Shown here: piece by piece, positions 45,122 through 54,318 of the stretch
Numbering within the stretch: the stretch's first letter is position 1
Layout of the letters: each line of letters starts with the position of its first letter
Origin: Rhizobium lentis
GTDB taxonomy: Bacteria; Pseudomonadota; Alphaproteobacteria; Rhizobiales; Rhizobiaceae
Direction of reading: 5' to 3'
Assembly (NCBI RefSeq): GCF_014200175.1
Contig: NZ_JACHBD010000001.1
Coordinates: 806,001 to 870,000, forward strand
DNA length: 64,000 nt
Translations under genes and position numbers: made by a program
The notes under the pieces: model-generated
What the model was told of the DNA's origin: nothing
The model's database searches: none
The model's input: the letters and a program-made list of their open reading frames with translations, nothing else

Positions 45122-46801
45122 TCAGAACAACCCTTCGATATAACCCTGCTCGTTTAGGAAAATCCGCTCCGCCGAAGGTGATTTCGGCAGGCCGGGCATC
45201 GTCGTGATCTCGCCGGTGATGGCGACGACGAAACCAGCGCCTGCCGAAAGCCGCACCTCGCGCACGGGAACGATATGTCCTTCCGGCGCGCCGCGCAGGT
45301 TTGGATCGGTGGAGAAGGAATATTGCGTCTTCGCTATGCAGACCGGCAGCTTGCCGTAGCCCTGTTCCTCCCATGTCTGCAGCTGATCGCGCACCGCCTT
45401 GTCGGCCGTCACCTCGCCGGCATGGTAGATCTTCGAGGCGACGATCTCGATCTTCTCGAACAGCGAAATGTCGTCGCCATAGAGCGGCTGAAACTTCGCC
45501 TGGCCCGATTCGGCCAGTTCCACCACCTTGTGCGCCAGTTCCTCTATGCCGGCCGAACCCTTCGCCCAATGCTGGCAGAGGATCGCCTCGGCGCCGAGCC
45601 GTGAGACAAATTCCTTCACCGCCGCGATCTCGGCGTCGGTGTCCGAGACGAAGTGGTTGATCGCGACGACCACGGGCACGCCGAAACGGCGCACATTGGC
45701 AACGTGCCGGCCGAGATTGGCGCAGCCCTTCTTCAGCGCCACCACATCCTCCGTGCCGAGCTCCTCTTTTTTCACCCCGCCATTCATCTTCAGCGCCCTG
45801 ACGGTCGCGACAATGACCGCCGCATCCGGTCTCAGCCCGGCCTTGCGGCATTTGATGTCGAAGAATTTCTCGGCGCCGAGATCCGCCCCGAAACCTGCTT
45901 CCGTCACCGCGTAGTCGGCAAGCTTCAGCGCCGTCTTCGTCGCCGTCACCGAATTGCAGCCATGAGCAATATTGGCGAAAGGGCCGCCATGCACGAAAGC
46001 GGGATTGTTCTCCAGCGTTTGCACGAGGTTCGGCTGCATCGCATCCTTGAGCAGCACCGCCATTGCGCCGTCGGCCTTCAGGTCGCGCGCATGCACCGGC
46101 GTCCTGTCGAAGCGATAGCCGATGATGATATCGCCGAGCCTCCGCTCCAGATCTTTCAGGTCAGTGGCGAGACAGAGGATCGCCATCACTTCGGAGGCGA
46201 CGGTGATGTCGAACCCGCCTTGGCGCGGGAAGCCGTTGGCCACGCCGCCGAGCGAGGAGACCATGCTCCTGAGCGCCCTGTCATTCATGTCCATGACCCG
46301 TCGCCAGACAATGCGGCGGATGTCGATATTCTCTTCGTTGCCCCAATAGATGTGGTTGTCGATCATCGCCGCCAGCAGATTGTGCGCCGAGGTGATCGCA
46401 TGAAAATCGCCGGTGAAATGCAGATTGATGTCTTCCATCGGTACGACCTGCGCATAACCGCCGCCTGCCGCTCCGCCCTTGGCGCCGAAGCAGGGACCGA
46501 GCGAAGCCTCGCGTATGCAGATCATGGCCGTCTTGCCGATCCGGTTCAGCCCGTCGCCGAGCCCGACGGTCGTGGTCGTCTTACCCTCCCCTGCCGGCGT
46601 CGGGTTGATCGCCGTGACGAGGATCAGCTTGCCATCTTTCTTGCCCGCCTGCGCCGCGATGAACTCGGCGCTGACCTTGGCCTTGTCGTGGCCATAAGGA
46701 GCGAGCTGATCGGCTGGTATGCCGAGTTTCGCTCCGACCTCGAAGATCGGCTTCTTGGCCGCCGCGCGCGCGATTTCGATATCGGATTTGATTGACGGCA
46801 T
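45122..46801 (-). CDS. fhs: Formate--tetrahydrofolate ligase
   Basis: 559 residues. The P-loop [19 protein letters not shown] is near residue 68, and [20 protein letters not shown] and [17 protein letters not shown] are family signatures. It makes 10-formyl-tetrahydrofolate from formate, ATP and tetrahydrofolate. GGGGGAG five bases before ATG 46801 fixes the start. Monocistronic. Confidence 0.97.
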   Translation of the reverse strand: MPSIKSDIEIARAAAKKPIFEVGAKLGIPADQLAPYGHDKAKVSAEFIAAQAGKKDGKLILVTAINPTPAGEGKTTTTVGLGDGLNRIGKTAMICIREASLGPCFGAKGGAAGGGYAQVVPMEDINLHFTGDFHAITSAHNLLAAMIDNHIYWGNEENIDIRRIVWRRVMDMNDRALRSMVSSLGGVANGFPRQGGFDITVASEVMAILCLATDLKDLERRLGDIIIGYRFDRTPVHARDLKADGAMAVLLKDAMQPNLVQTLENNPAFVHGGPFANIAHGCNSVTATKTALKLADYAVTEAGFGADLGAEKFFDIKCRKAGLRPDAAVIVATVRALKMNGGVKKEELGTEDVVALKKGCANLGRHVANVRRFGVPVVVAINHFVSDTDAEIAAVKEFVSRLGAEAILCQHWAKGSAGIEELAHKVVELAESGQAKFQPLYGDDISLFEKIEIVASKIYHAGEVTADKAVRDQLQTWEEQGYGKLPVCIAKTQYSFSTDPNLRGAPEGHIVPVREVRLSAGAGFVVAITGEITTMPGLPKSPSAERIFLNEQGYIEGLF

Positions 46802-46966
46802 GGATGCTCCCCCGAGCTCCGCAGCAGCGGAGCCGATGTTTCCTCTTCATCGGGATAGCGAAATATCGGCAGGGTGTGAATAGCGCGACGTGTGTTGCGG
46901 CTGCCGCGCTCGGTGTTTATCTGGCGCATAACGATTGCCGCTACGGCGTGCCTTCACACCCCGATG

Positions 46967-48736
46967 TCAATTTACAGTGGCTGCGACAGGGCCTGCTTCT
47001 GCCTCCGGCTTTCTGGGGCACCGGAGACTTTCCTTCGCCTCCGGCCCGCAGACATGCAATCCGGGCTCTTCATTATAGGGAATGATACCATCGATGATGC
47101 CAAGTTCGAGGGCCTGAGAAGGAAGTATGATCCTTCCTCGCTCAGTTGATATGGCAGGCATTACCGTCTCGTATCTCTCAGCATTGATGCCCATCTCGTC
47201 GAAATAGGCGAGGAATTTCGTATATTCGGCCGTCGTGGGTCTAACGAGGCCGATAGACGAATAGCCGACAATCCGCGGCGTTCCGCTCATCAGGACAAGA
47301 GTACAGGTCGAAAGGCAATAGGCACGGGAGGCAAAGACCTCGCCCTTGGTCGGTCCGTTTTTGGCGATACTGGCCTTGCAACGCGGATCCAGCTCTGGAC
47401 AATTCGGCAACTGCGTTCTGCCAATGGAGGTCTCCAGACCTGCCGTACGGATCATCCGCCCCATTGCGAAAGCCGCGTCCATGTCACCGCCGTTAGACTG
47501 AAGGACTACCGGCAGCTTTCTTCCGCCGAGCGTCTTCAGGATCGCTTCCAGCCGCGCCGGCGTATCCGGCGTGATGTCTCCATCCGCAGCAATCCACTGC
47601 ATGCACTCTTCCTGACAATTGCCATTGTACATCAGGAGAAAGTCCATCGGCCTGGTTTTCGGCAGGCTCTCGCCCGTGGTTGCGGCCGCATCCTGCACAG
47701 GCATCTTGGCTACCGGCGTTTCGACCGGGCGATGGCCATGGCAGACGGCCTCGGCCGCCACATCCGGCCCGCAGGCAGGCATGCCGGGCCATTCGTTGTA
47801 GGCCAGCATATCGGTCACGAGGCCCATGCGGAGGGAATCTGCGGCCGGTACGATGTTGATGCTGTCAGGCGTGGCGCTCATCATCAGGCCGACCAAATCG
47901 GCGCTGACGCCCATTTCCTTCAAGTAGCCCGTCAGGGCCGCGGTGGCCTTCTTGCCGAGCTTGGTGGAACTGCTCTGCCCTGCTGACTTGCGTCCAACTT
48001 CCTTGCGGGAGATTTCCTTCTTCTTGCCGTTCACGATCTTGTATTCGATGCGGTAAGAGACTCGCACCTTATTATAGATTGTCGTGATCTGGTGGACGCC
48101 GATCAACGCCCATTGCGAGGCGACACGCTCCGTACCGCCGGCGAATGCCAGCGGACAGGCGGAAAAACAATATGCACCGACCGAATAGGTGTTGCCAAGC
48201 GCGGTCCCATCGTTTGCGATAGCGGCATTGCAACGCAGATCGTCCGCCGGGCAATCTTTCAGCCGCGTGCCGCCTACCGCCGTTTCCAGACCGGCTTTGA
48301 GGATCATCCGGCCAATCGCATAAGCGGCTTCGACATCACCGCCCTCGGACCGGAAGACGATCGGCAATTTCCGGCCGCCGATCTTTTTCAGAATTTTTCG
48401 AAATTGGCCTGGCGTATCGGAGGTGATGCGTCCCTCTGCCGATATCCATCCCGGACAGTTTTCCACGCAGAGGGGATGGTGAACGAGGATGAAGCGCATC
48501 GGCGGCTGCCCTGCCGGCTGGTTCTGCCCGGCAGCCTGCGAGGTCGCAGCACCGAACGGCAAGCTCAAAAGAAGAAAAACAAGTAATATCAGAAAAAGCA
48601 GATACTTCAGACGCAATTTGCTTGCAAAGCGCACGATTAGGTCGCCTCGGTTATACATGCGAATACGCTTAGCAATTGCATCGGGCGGCAGCAAGCCGGA
48701 TTTCGGCGTCTCGCGCCGCCCCGCCTCTTCCGCCAT
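46967..48736 (-). CDS. Exported tandem ClpP-like protein (COG3904 type)
   Basis: 589 residues. A membrane segment at about residues 44-62 (KYLLFLILLVFLLLSLPFG) follows a basic start, so the rest is probably extracytoplasmic. Two homologous domains follow (about 78-340 and 365-575). Each has four Cys pairs with the same spacing (C-x3-C, C-x6-C, C-x3-C, C-x9-C) and a ClpP-like strand VFRSEGGDVEAAYAIGRMI / VLQSNGGDMDAAFAMGRMI. Domain 1 has FSAC and GVHQ; domain 2 has LSTC but GLVRP. Proteolysis is inferred, not shown. AGGAAGAG supports ATG 48736. Confidence 0.7.
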   Translation of the reverse strand: MAEEAGRRETPKSGLLPPDAIAKRIRMYNRGDLIVRFASKLRLKYLLFLILLVFLLLSLPFGAATSQAAGQNQPAGQPPMRFILVHHPLCVENCPGWISAEGRITSDTPGQFRKILKKIGGRKLPIVFRSEGGDVEAAYAIGRMILKAGLETAVGGTRLKDCPADDLRCNAAIANDGTALGNTYSVGAYCFSACPLAFAGGTERVASQWALIGVHQITTIYNKVRVSYRIEYKIVNGKKKEISRKEVGRKSAGQSSSTKLGKKATAALTGYLKEMGVSADLVGLMMSATPDSINIVPAADSLRMGLVTDMLAYNEWPGMPACGPDVAAEAVCHGHRPVETPVAKMPVQDAAATTGESLPKTRPMDFLLMYNGNCQEECMQWIAADGDITPDTPARLEAILKTLGGRKLPVVLQSNGGDMDAAFAMGRMIRTAGLETSIGRTQLPNCPELDPRCKASIAKNGPTKGEVFASRAYCLSTCTLVLMSGTPRIVGYSSIGLVRPTTAEYTKFLAYFDEMGINAERYETVMPAISTERGRIILPSQALELGIIDGIIPYNEEPGLHVCGPEAKESLRCPRKPEAEAGPVAATVN

Positions 48737-48965
48737 GATTCTCTTCCTGCCCGGCCTGGGCGAAATCCACAGCTACCCTGCCGCAGGAGAAGTCAAAATA
48801 CCACAACGCTACTTGCGCCGGCGGCAACTCAACCGGGACGCGCGCAATTGCGACTATTTCTTCACGATTCGGATTAATCGGCGCGAGATTAGGCAATTGG
48901 GACTAGCATCCGCCGCAGTTTCTGTATTTGATAGCGATAACATCGGGGCTGCCGGAGGCGTACAA

Positions 48966-49691
48966 ATGTCTTACATGACCACCTCTGAAAGACAGTCGTT
49001 ACTTTCGGCGGAGCTTGCAGTTGCAGGGACGCGTGGCCTGTTTGCGCAGGCTCTCGGCAGGGTGGCAACAGCCTTCGGATTGTCTCATGCGACGCTGATG
49101 CACGCCCCTTCTCCGGAAGATCTCCTGCTGAAGCCGCTGTTGATCGAAAGCTCGCTTCCCGCCGCCTATGTCCGCGATTTCGACCGCGCCAATATGATGC
49201 GTGGTTGTCCTTTCGGCCTGCGGTTGAGGGAGTCGGCCGTGCCGCTGGCGTGGCACCTCAACGATGCCGTCAATGGTCAGGCCTTTCCCGCCGAACTGCG
49301 CGCCCTGATGCTGCACCATGCGATCCCGGCGGGGGTCGCCATGCCGACCATTGCAGTCGACGGCCGCCGCCTGGTCTTCTGGTTTTGCGGCGAACGCGCC
49401 GCGCTCGGCCAGAGCGAGGTCAACGAGCTGGCGATCATCATCCTCCACGCCCTCGACGCATATAATGCCGTCAGGCGTAACGAGGAAAGCGTCCACAATG
49501 CGTTGTCGGCGCGCGAACTTGAAGTCGTGCGCTGGACCGCACAGGGCAAGACCTCGATCGAGATCGGTCAAATCCTGACGCTGTCTGATCATACCGTGAA
49601 CGCCTACATGACCAACGCGATCAAAAAACTCGATTGCGTCAACCGCACGCAATTGGTAGCAAAAGCAATTCGATTGAAGCTGATCAACTGA
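48966..49691 (+). CDS. LuxR-family regulator with autoinducer-domain-like N-terminus
   Basis: 241 residues. The C-terminal 65 residues are a LuxR HTH (LSARELEVVRWTAQGKTSIE then NAYMTNAIKKLDCVNRTQLV). The N-terminal 170 resemble the autoinducer-binding fold, but the usual Trp, Tyr and Asp-Pro residues are not found at the matching place (AYVRDFDRANMMRGCPF). No luxI-type gene is in the window, so it is a LuxR solo. GGAGG at 48954-48958 fixes ATG 48966; the longer frame from 48489 is rejected. Divergent to the tandem ClpP-like gene. Confidence 0.82.
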   Translation: MSYMTTSERQSLLSAELAVAGTRGLFAQALGRVATAFGLSHATLMHAPSPEDLLLKPLLIESSLPAAYVRDFDRANMMRGCPFGLRLRESAVPLAWHLNDAVNGQAFPAELRALMLHHAIPAGVAMPTIAVDGRRLVFWFCGERAALGQSEVNELAIIILHALDAYNAVRRNEESVHNALSARELEVVRWTAQGKTSIEIGQILTLSDHTVNAYMTNAIKKLDCVNRTQLVAKAIRLKLIN

Positions 49692-49941
49692 GCAATCAGA
49701 CGAGAGTCAGAACGTCATCCCCTAAATTGGGGAATTGGGTCTCTTTGCTTCGAACAGCCGGTCGTCGACAAGACGACAATCGGCTTGGCGGCTACAAACT
49801 GGTGCGCAGCATCGGCCGCTTCCGCGACGATGCGAGCGGTGGCGGCATCGTTGGCGTCACCTACGATTCGTCGAAAAGCTGCGAGTCCTTGGCTTCGAGG
49901 ATCATACGGCCGCCCCGCTGACCACCCTCGAGGCGCGGCAC

Positions 49942-51072
49942 TTAACGATCGAGCACCGAACGGATTTCCACGAGGTTCGAGCGCACCCTCAAAATGTAGA
50001 AACCCATGGTGGCAAGATGGCTCGGCATGATCCAACCATCCTCGCGCCCGTTCGAGATGATCGCCGGCTGGATGCGGAGCGCCGCCTGGAACTGTCGCAT
50101 CGTGCCGCCCCAGACCGCGCCGAGATTGCGCTCCTGCACCACCTGGGAAAAATCCGCCTGTGCAGCGGCAAGAATGGCGTAATAAGCATAGAGCTGACCG
50201 TAGGCGAACCAGAACCGGTCGTCGGCGCGCGTATCGAACCAGCCGCGATTGTGGTGCTCCGAGCGCTCGGCAAGCATGTCGGAGGTCCCGCCAAGATCGT
50301 TGGCGACGCGGTCAATGAACTGCATAAGATTGTCGGCGCGGCCGTCGAAAATGACGTTGCAGGCGGAAAGATCGGTGTTGAATTTGCGCAGGCTGCCGAT
50401 CGCCGACCGGTAATAGGAGGGCGTTGGTGTCTTTGGCCCGAAAGGATTGAGACCGAAATACCAGCTATGTTCGTCGAACTGCAGATTGCCGCGCGCGCTC
50501 TGCAGATCATTATTGATGCCCGATGTGCCGCGCACGCGCCCGAGCGTATCGACAAGCTCCGCCGAAGTCCGGCGAACCGCCTGGTTGATGCCACGCTGGA
50601 ACGACGCTTTATTGTCGAGGAAGGGCGTGTGATCCCAGTCGATACCGAAGAAGCCCATCTTGTAGAGCAGCATGGAGGATATCCATGCATTCTGGTCGAC
50701 GTTGAAATCGGTCAGGTCGGCCGTGACGTCGACGATGGCCGAGCGCTGGCAGGTCTTGGCGGCGGCAGCGCCGCTCGCCTCGGCGACAGGCAGTTCCTGC
50801 CCGGCGGGAACCTTGCGTTCGGAAAGCCGGTATTGGTCGACGAAAGCGGTGTTGAAATTCGTCCAGACCTGCGTCTGCCAAAAGAAATAGCCGTAGAGCA
50901 CGACGAAGAGCGCTACGAATGCGATGACCGGCAAGCGGACCATCCAGCTCCGGCGCTGATACCACCCATGCGCGGCAAGAAAGGGCCAGAAGGCCCAGGC
51001 GAAAAACAGGCGGGCCCAGCGGCCGATCGTCTGGCCGATCAGCCTGAAGAAACCGGCTATCCGGTCAAGCAT
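49942..51072 (-). CDS. DUF2333 membrane protein
   Basis: 376 residues. An N-terminal amphipathic part and one membrane helix (LPVIAFVALFVVLYGYFFW, about 47-65) are followed by a large soluble domain with AWISSMLLYKMGFFGIDWDH and RFWFAYGQLYAYYAILAAA. The family is conserved but has no known function. It lies in the same direction as the coiled-coil gene at 51303-52376, separated by a dispersed repeat. Confidence 0.85.
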   Translation of the reverse strand: MLDRIAGFFRLIGQTIGRWARLFFAWAFWPFLAAHGWYQRRSWMVRLPVIAFVALFVVLYGYFFWQTQVWTNFNTAFVDQYRLSERKVPAGQELPVAEASGAAAAKTCQRSAIVDVTADLTDFNVDQNAWISSMLLYKMGFFGIDWDHTPFLDNKASFQRGINQAVRRTSAELVDTLGRVRGTSGINNDLQSARGNLQFDEHSWYFGLNPFGPKTPTPSYYRSAIGSLRKFNTDLSACNVIFDGRADNLMQFIDRVANDLGGTSDMLAERSEHHNRGWFDTRADDRFWFAYGQLYAYYAILAAAQADFSQVVQERNLGAVWGGTMRQFQAALRIQPAIISNGREDGWIMPSHLATMGFYILRVRSNLVEIRSVLDR

Positions 51073-51105
51073 CGTCGTCTCCTGTCAGGCGAGGCGAACA
51101 CTACA

Positions 51106-51197
51106 GCGCCGCGCGTCAAACGCGCTATGGACGCTGTAGCACTTTGAGTCGCTGCATAATTCCTTAAATCGATTCTGATTTAAGGAATTATGCAGTA
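51106..51197. repeat. Intergenic palindromic repeat, family 2, copy 2 (inverted)
   Basis: Inverse orientation of the element at 2107-2203. On the minus strand it reads CTACTGCATAATTCC, a long palindrome (TGCATAATTCCTTAAATC with its inverse), then GTGCTACAGCGTCC and a GCGCG...CGCGC end. It separates the DUF2333 gene from the coiled-coil gene. Confidence 0.75.
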
Positions 51198-51302
51198 GGA
51201 CATCGCCGCCCCGTTGCATCCACATATGCGCTCGGTGGGCCGAGCACAACACAAGCCCTACGATTTTTGAGAATGAAAGCAGCGCAGACCGCGCTTCACG
51301 GC

Positions 51303-52376
51303 TCAGGAACGTCGGAAAGGCAGACTGAAGCGGAAAGGCCTGCGGGCCGTATCGATGAGCGGCGTTCCCGAAGTTTCCGCGAACGGCTCTGCATAAGCAG
51401 GAAACTTTCCTGCCGCGTCGAGATCGGCGCGGCTCTTGCGCCGCTCCAGATCCTGGGCGACCAGCATACCCTTCTCGAACAGCCTGATCGGCGCCGCGAT
51501 ATCGGGAAAGAATTCCGGCTTGATCCTGACCTTCATGCCCGGCCGGTCGGTATCGACCTGCGCCTGATAGATGAGCAACCGCTCCTCGACATCGATCATC
51601 AGCTTGCGCAGCAGCACATTGCAGGCACCGATCCGGCCGTTCAGTGAATCGACGAATGCCTGGAACAGGCCGATGAAGCGCTCGCGCCGCTGGCTGTCGT
51701 CCCGCATTACATGCTCTTCGGCGGAAATGCGCTCTGCCTCCGCCTTCAGCGCCCGCCGCTCCGCCTCCATCTGCTCCCAATGCGCTCTGTTGCCGTAGAC
51801 GCCGATGCGGCCCTGCGTCGTCAGCGCCTTGGCGTTGAGCTCCTTCATCTTGAGGCGGGCGATATCGATGGAATCGACCAGCCGGCGCCGTTGCTCGACA
51901 ATGCCGATGAGACTGTGTTCGGCTGCCTTGTGGCGTTCGATGATCGCAGCGCGCTGGCTGGCGATCAGCCTGGCGAGCGTGTCCGATTTCGCCAGGAGGT
52001 CGAGCAGCTGATCGATGACTGGCGCCTCGCGCACGCGTTCGGTATACATGCGCCACATTCGCTGGCGGGACGTCCAGCCGGCCATTTTCTCGCGCAGCGT
52101 CAATCCGCGGAAACTGTCGAGATCGGCGGAAACCTCTGCAGTCATCCGATCGAGCGAAAAGACCAGTTCGGCAAGCAGCCCATCCAACGCCGCGCTATCG
52201 GCGATATGGGCCTGGAAGCGGGCTTTTTGTTCGAGGAAGACCTCGTCGGCCGAATGTATTTCATCGCTGCTGAAGGCGCGGATGCAGGCTGCGCAAAAGG
52301 CTCCCTCGGCCGCGATTTTCTCGGCGAGGCCGCCTGCGGCTTCGTACTGATTGTCGAATGGCGGGGCTTTGCGCAC
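51303..52376 (-). CDS. Hypothetical coiled-coil protein
   Basis: 357 residues, almost all helical and highly charged, with long heptad-like runs (about 110-235, for example WEQMEAERRALKAEAERISA). No signal peptide or membrane helix, so cytoplasmic. I do not recognise the family. A C-X-X-C (FCAACI) near residue 28 could bind metal. Upstream neighbour of the DUF2333 gene on the same strand, so the two may act together. Start ATG 52376 is the first in frame. Confidence 0.65.
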   Translation of the reverse strand: MRKAPPFDNQYEAAGGLAEKIAAEGAFCAACIRAFSSDEIHSADEVFLEQKARFQAHIADSAALDGLLAELVFSLDRMTAEVSADLDSFRGLTLREKMAGWTSRQRMWRMYTERVREAPVIDQLLDLLAKSDTLARLIASQRAAIIERHKAAEHSLIGIVEQRRRLVDSIDIARLKMKELNAKALTTQGRIGVYGNRAHWEQMEAERRALKAEAERISAEEHVMRDDSQRRERFIGLFQAFVDSLNGRIGACNVLLRKLMIDVEERLLIYQAQVDTDRPGMKVRIKPEFFPDIAAPIRLFEKGMLVAQDLERRKSRADLDAAGKFPAYAEPFAETSGTPLIDTARRPFRFSLPFRRS

Positions 52377-52450
52377 CTGATCTCTCCCGGAATCTCCTGC
52401 TTCAAGCTAGCCGCTTGCGGCTCCGAAGAAAACAGGCGAGCCGCTCCGCA

Positions 52451-53053
52451 TCAGACCGGCTTTGCGATCCAGGCCCCGTTCATTTCGTCGTCCCAGTGCC
52501 TGCGGCAGAGCGAGACATATTTTTCGTTGCCGCCAACATCGATCTGCGCGCCTTCGTGCAGCACCTTGCCTTCGGCGTCGAGCCGCACCACCATCGTCGC
52601 CTTACGGCCGCAATGGCAGATCGTGCGCACTTCGCGCATCTCGTCGGCAATCGCCAGCAACTCCTGCGAGGCCGGAAACAGTTTGCCCTGGAAGTCGGTC
52701 CGGAGCCCATAGACCATGACGGGGATGCCGAGCCGATCGACGACACGGGCAAGCTGCCAGACATGGACTGCCGTCATGAAATGCGCCTCGTCGACGAAGA
52801 CGCAGGAAATCGGCGCCCCCTCGCCGCGCAGCCCGGCGATGAGCTGGAACAGATCTTCGTGTGGCTCGAAGGGGATGGCGCTCGCTTCCAGCCCGATCCT
52901 CGAGCCGATGACGCCCCGGCCGGCGCGCTCGTCGAAGGCGGCGATCAGCTGCACCGTCCGCATGCCGCGCTCCTGATAATTGTAGGAGGCTTGCAGCAGG
53001 AGCGTCGACTTGCCGGCGTTCATTGTCGAATAGTTGAAATAGAGTTTTGCCAT
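52451..53053 (-). CDS. tdk: Thymidine kinase
   Basis: 200 residues, the type II (TK1-like) enzyme. P-loop STMNAGKST at about residues 10-18, VFVDEAHF with the catalytic Glu, YGLRTDFQGKLFPAS for the thymidine lid, and Cys residues of a zinc site (CHCGRKA, CRRH). It phosphorylates thymidine to TMP. AGGAG before ATG 53053 fixes the start; 57 upstream codons in frame are not used. Divergent to choX. Confidence 0.95.
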   Translation of the reverse strand: MAKLYFNYSTMNAGKSTLLLQASYNYQERGMRTVQLIAAFDERAGRGVIGSRIGLEASAIPFEPHEDLFQLIAGLRGEGAPISCVFVDEAHFMTAVHVWQLARVVDRLGIPVMVYGLRTDFQGKLFPASQELLAIADEMREVRTICHCGRKATMVVRLDAEGKVLHEGAQIDVGGNEKYVSLCRRHWDDEMNGAWIAKPV

Positions 53054-53289
53054 CCGATGTCTCCTTGCTCGGCTTATTGAAAGCTCACAACCACGAAGAA
53101 AAGCCCCGCGCCCGCGATAATCACAAGAATCAGCACCTAAAGACCCACGAAAGCCGCCAAAACGAGACACTGCGAAAAAATCGCGGACGTCGCAATCGCA
53201 CCCGTCGATACGACGCAAACACACTGAGGTCGCTTGTCAAACTGGGCTATTGGTGATTGGCTTGGGGACCTGAAGACTGGGAGTCTAAA

Positions 53290-54246
53290 ATGAAAACAAC
53301 AAGCACATCCAAACTCGTTACTGCAACTGCCGTCGCCGCCCTCTCCGTTGCGACCGCCGCCTTCGCCGCCGATCCCGACAGCTGCTCCACCGTCCGTTTC
53401 TCCGACGTAGGCTGGACTGACATCACCGCCACGACGGCGACCGCCTCCGTCGTCCTGAAAAGCATCGGCTACCAGACCGACATCAAGGTTCTCTCGGTGC
53501 CGGTCACCTATACCTCGCTGAAGAACAAGGACATCGACATCTTCCTCGGCAACTGGATGCCGACCCAGGAAAAGGACGTCCGCCCCTATATCGATGACAA
53601 ATCGGTCGAATCCTTCGGCCCCAACCTCGTCGGCGCCAAGTACACGCTTGCCACCAACGCCAAGGGTGCCGAGCTCGGCATCAAGGACTTCAAGGATATC
53701 GCCGCTCACAAGGACGATCTCGACGGCAAGATCTATGGCATCGAGCCCGGCAATGACGGCAACCGTCTCGTCATGGATCTGATCGAAAAGAACACCTTCG
53801 GCATGAAGGATATGGAAGTCGTTGAATCCTCCGAACAGGGCATGCTCGCCCAGGTCGCCCGTGCCGACAAGTCAGGCAAGCCCGTTGTCTTCCTCGGCTG
53901 GGAACCCCATCCGATGAACACCAACTTCAAGCTGACCTACCTTACAGGGGGCGACGACGTCTTCGGCCCCGACTTCGGCGGCGCCAAGGTCTACACCAAT
54001 GTCCGCGCCGGCTACCTCGGCGAATGCCCGAATGTCGGCGCGATGCTGAAGAACCTGACGTTCTCCCTCGAGATGGAGAACCAGATCATGGGCAAGATCC
54101 TGGACGACGGCAAGGAACCGGAAGCTGCGGCTACCGAATGGCTGAAGGCAAACCCTTCCGCGCTAGAGCCCTGGCTCGCCGGCGTCAAGACCCGCGACGG
54201 CAAGGGCGACGCGCTCGCGGCCGCCAAGACCGGCCTCGGTCTCTGA
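53290..54246 (+). CDS. choX: Choline ABC transporter, periplasmic binding protein
   Basis: 318 residues, signal peptide of about 26 residues (cleavage near AFAAD). The aromatic choline-box residues known from ChoX can be placed: W42 in VGWTD with D44, Trp in GNWMPTQ, Tyr in AKYTLAT, Asn in PGNDGN, Trp in GWEPHPMN. First gene of choXWV. It captures choline, which rhizobia use as carbon source or turn into glycine betaine. Confidence 0.95.
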   Translation: MKTTSTSKLVTATAVAALSVATAAFAADPDSCSTVRFSDVGWTDITATTATASVVLKSIGYQTDIKVLSVPVTYTSLKNKDIDIFLGNWMPTQEKDVRPYIDDKSVESFGPNLVGAKYTLATNAKGAELGIKDFKDIAAHKDDLDGKIYGIEPGNDGNRLVMDLIEKNTFGMKDMEVVESSEQGMLAQVARADKSGKPVVFLGWEPHPMNTNFKLTYLTGGDDVFGPDFGGAKVYTNVRAGYLGECPNVGAMLKNLTFSLEMENQIMGKILDDGKEPEAAATEWLKANPSALEPWLAGVKTRDGKGDALAAAKTGLGL

Positions 54247-54256
54247 TGATATGAAT

Positions 54257-54285
54257 GGGGCGGCTCGCCGCCCCGTTTCATTTTT
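54257..54285 (+). terminator. Intercistronic hairpin between choX and choW
   Basis: Arms GGGGCGGC and GCCGCCCC with a two-base loop, followed by GTTTCATTTTT. It probably stops part of the transcripts, giving more binding protein than permease. Confidence 0.8.
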
Positions 54286-54318
54286 GTCCGATTGTTAATT
54301 TTTTGGATAGGCGCGCCC

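Noticed and set aside
46870..46966. Inverted GGGTGTGAA / TTCACACCC about 70 bases apart before fhs
   Set aside because: The arms are short and far apart; no terminator or known riboswitch pattern goes with them.
48489..48965. 159-codon extension of the LuxR-type protein
   Set aside because: It overlaps the divergent gene starting at 48736, and a good ribosome site precedes ATG 48966.
49692..49941. Possible decayed gene (minus strand, reading ADAAHQFVAAKPIVVLSTTG)
   Set aside because: It faintly recalls the end of pyruvate kinase, but the similarity is short, from memory, and the frame is not supported on either side.
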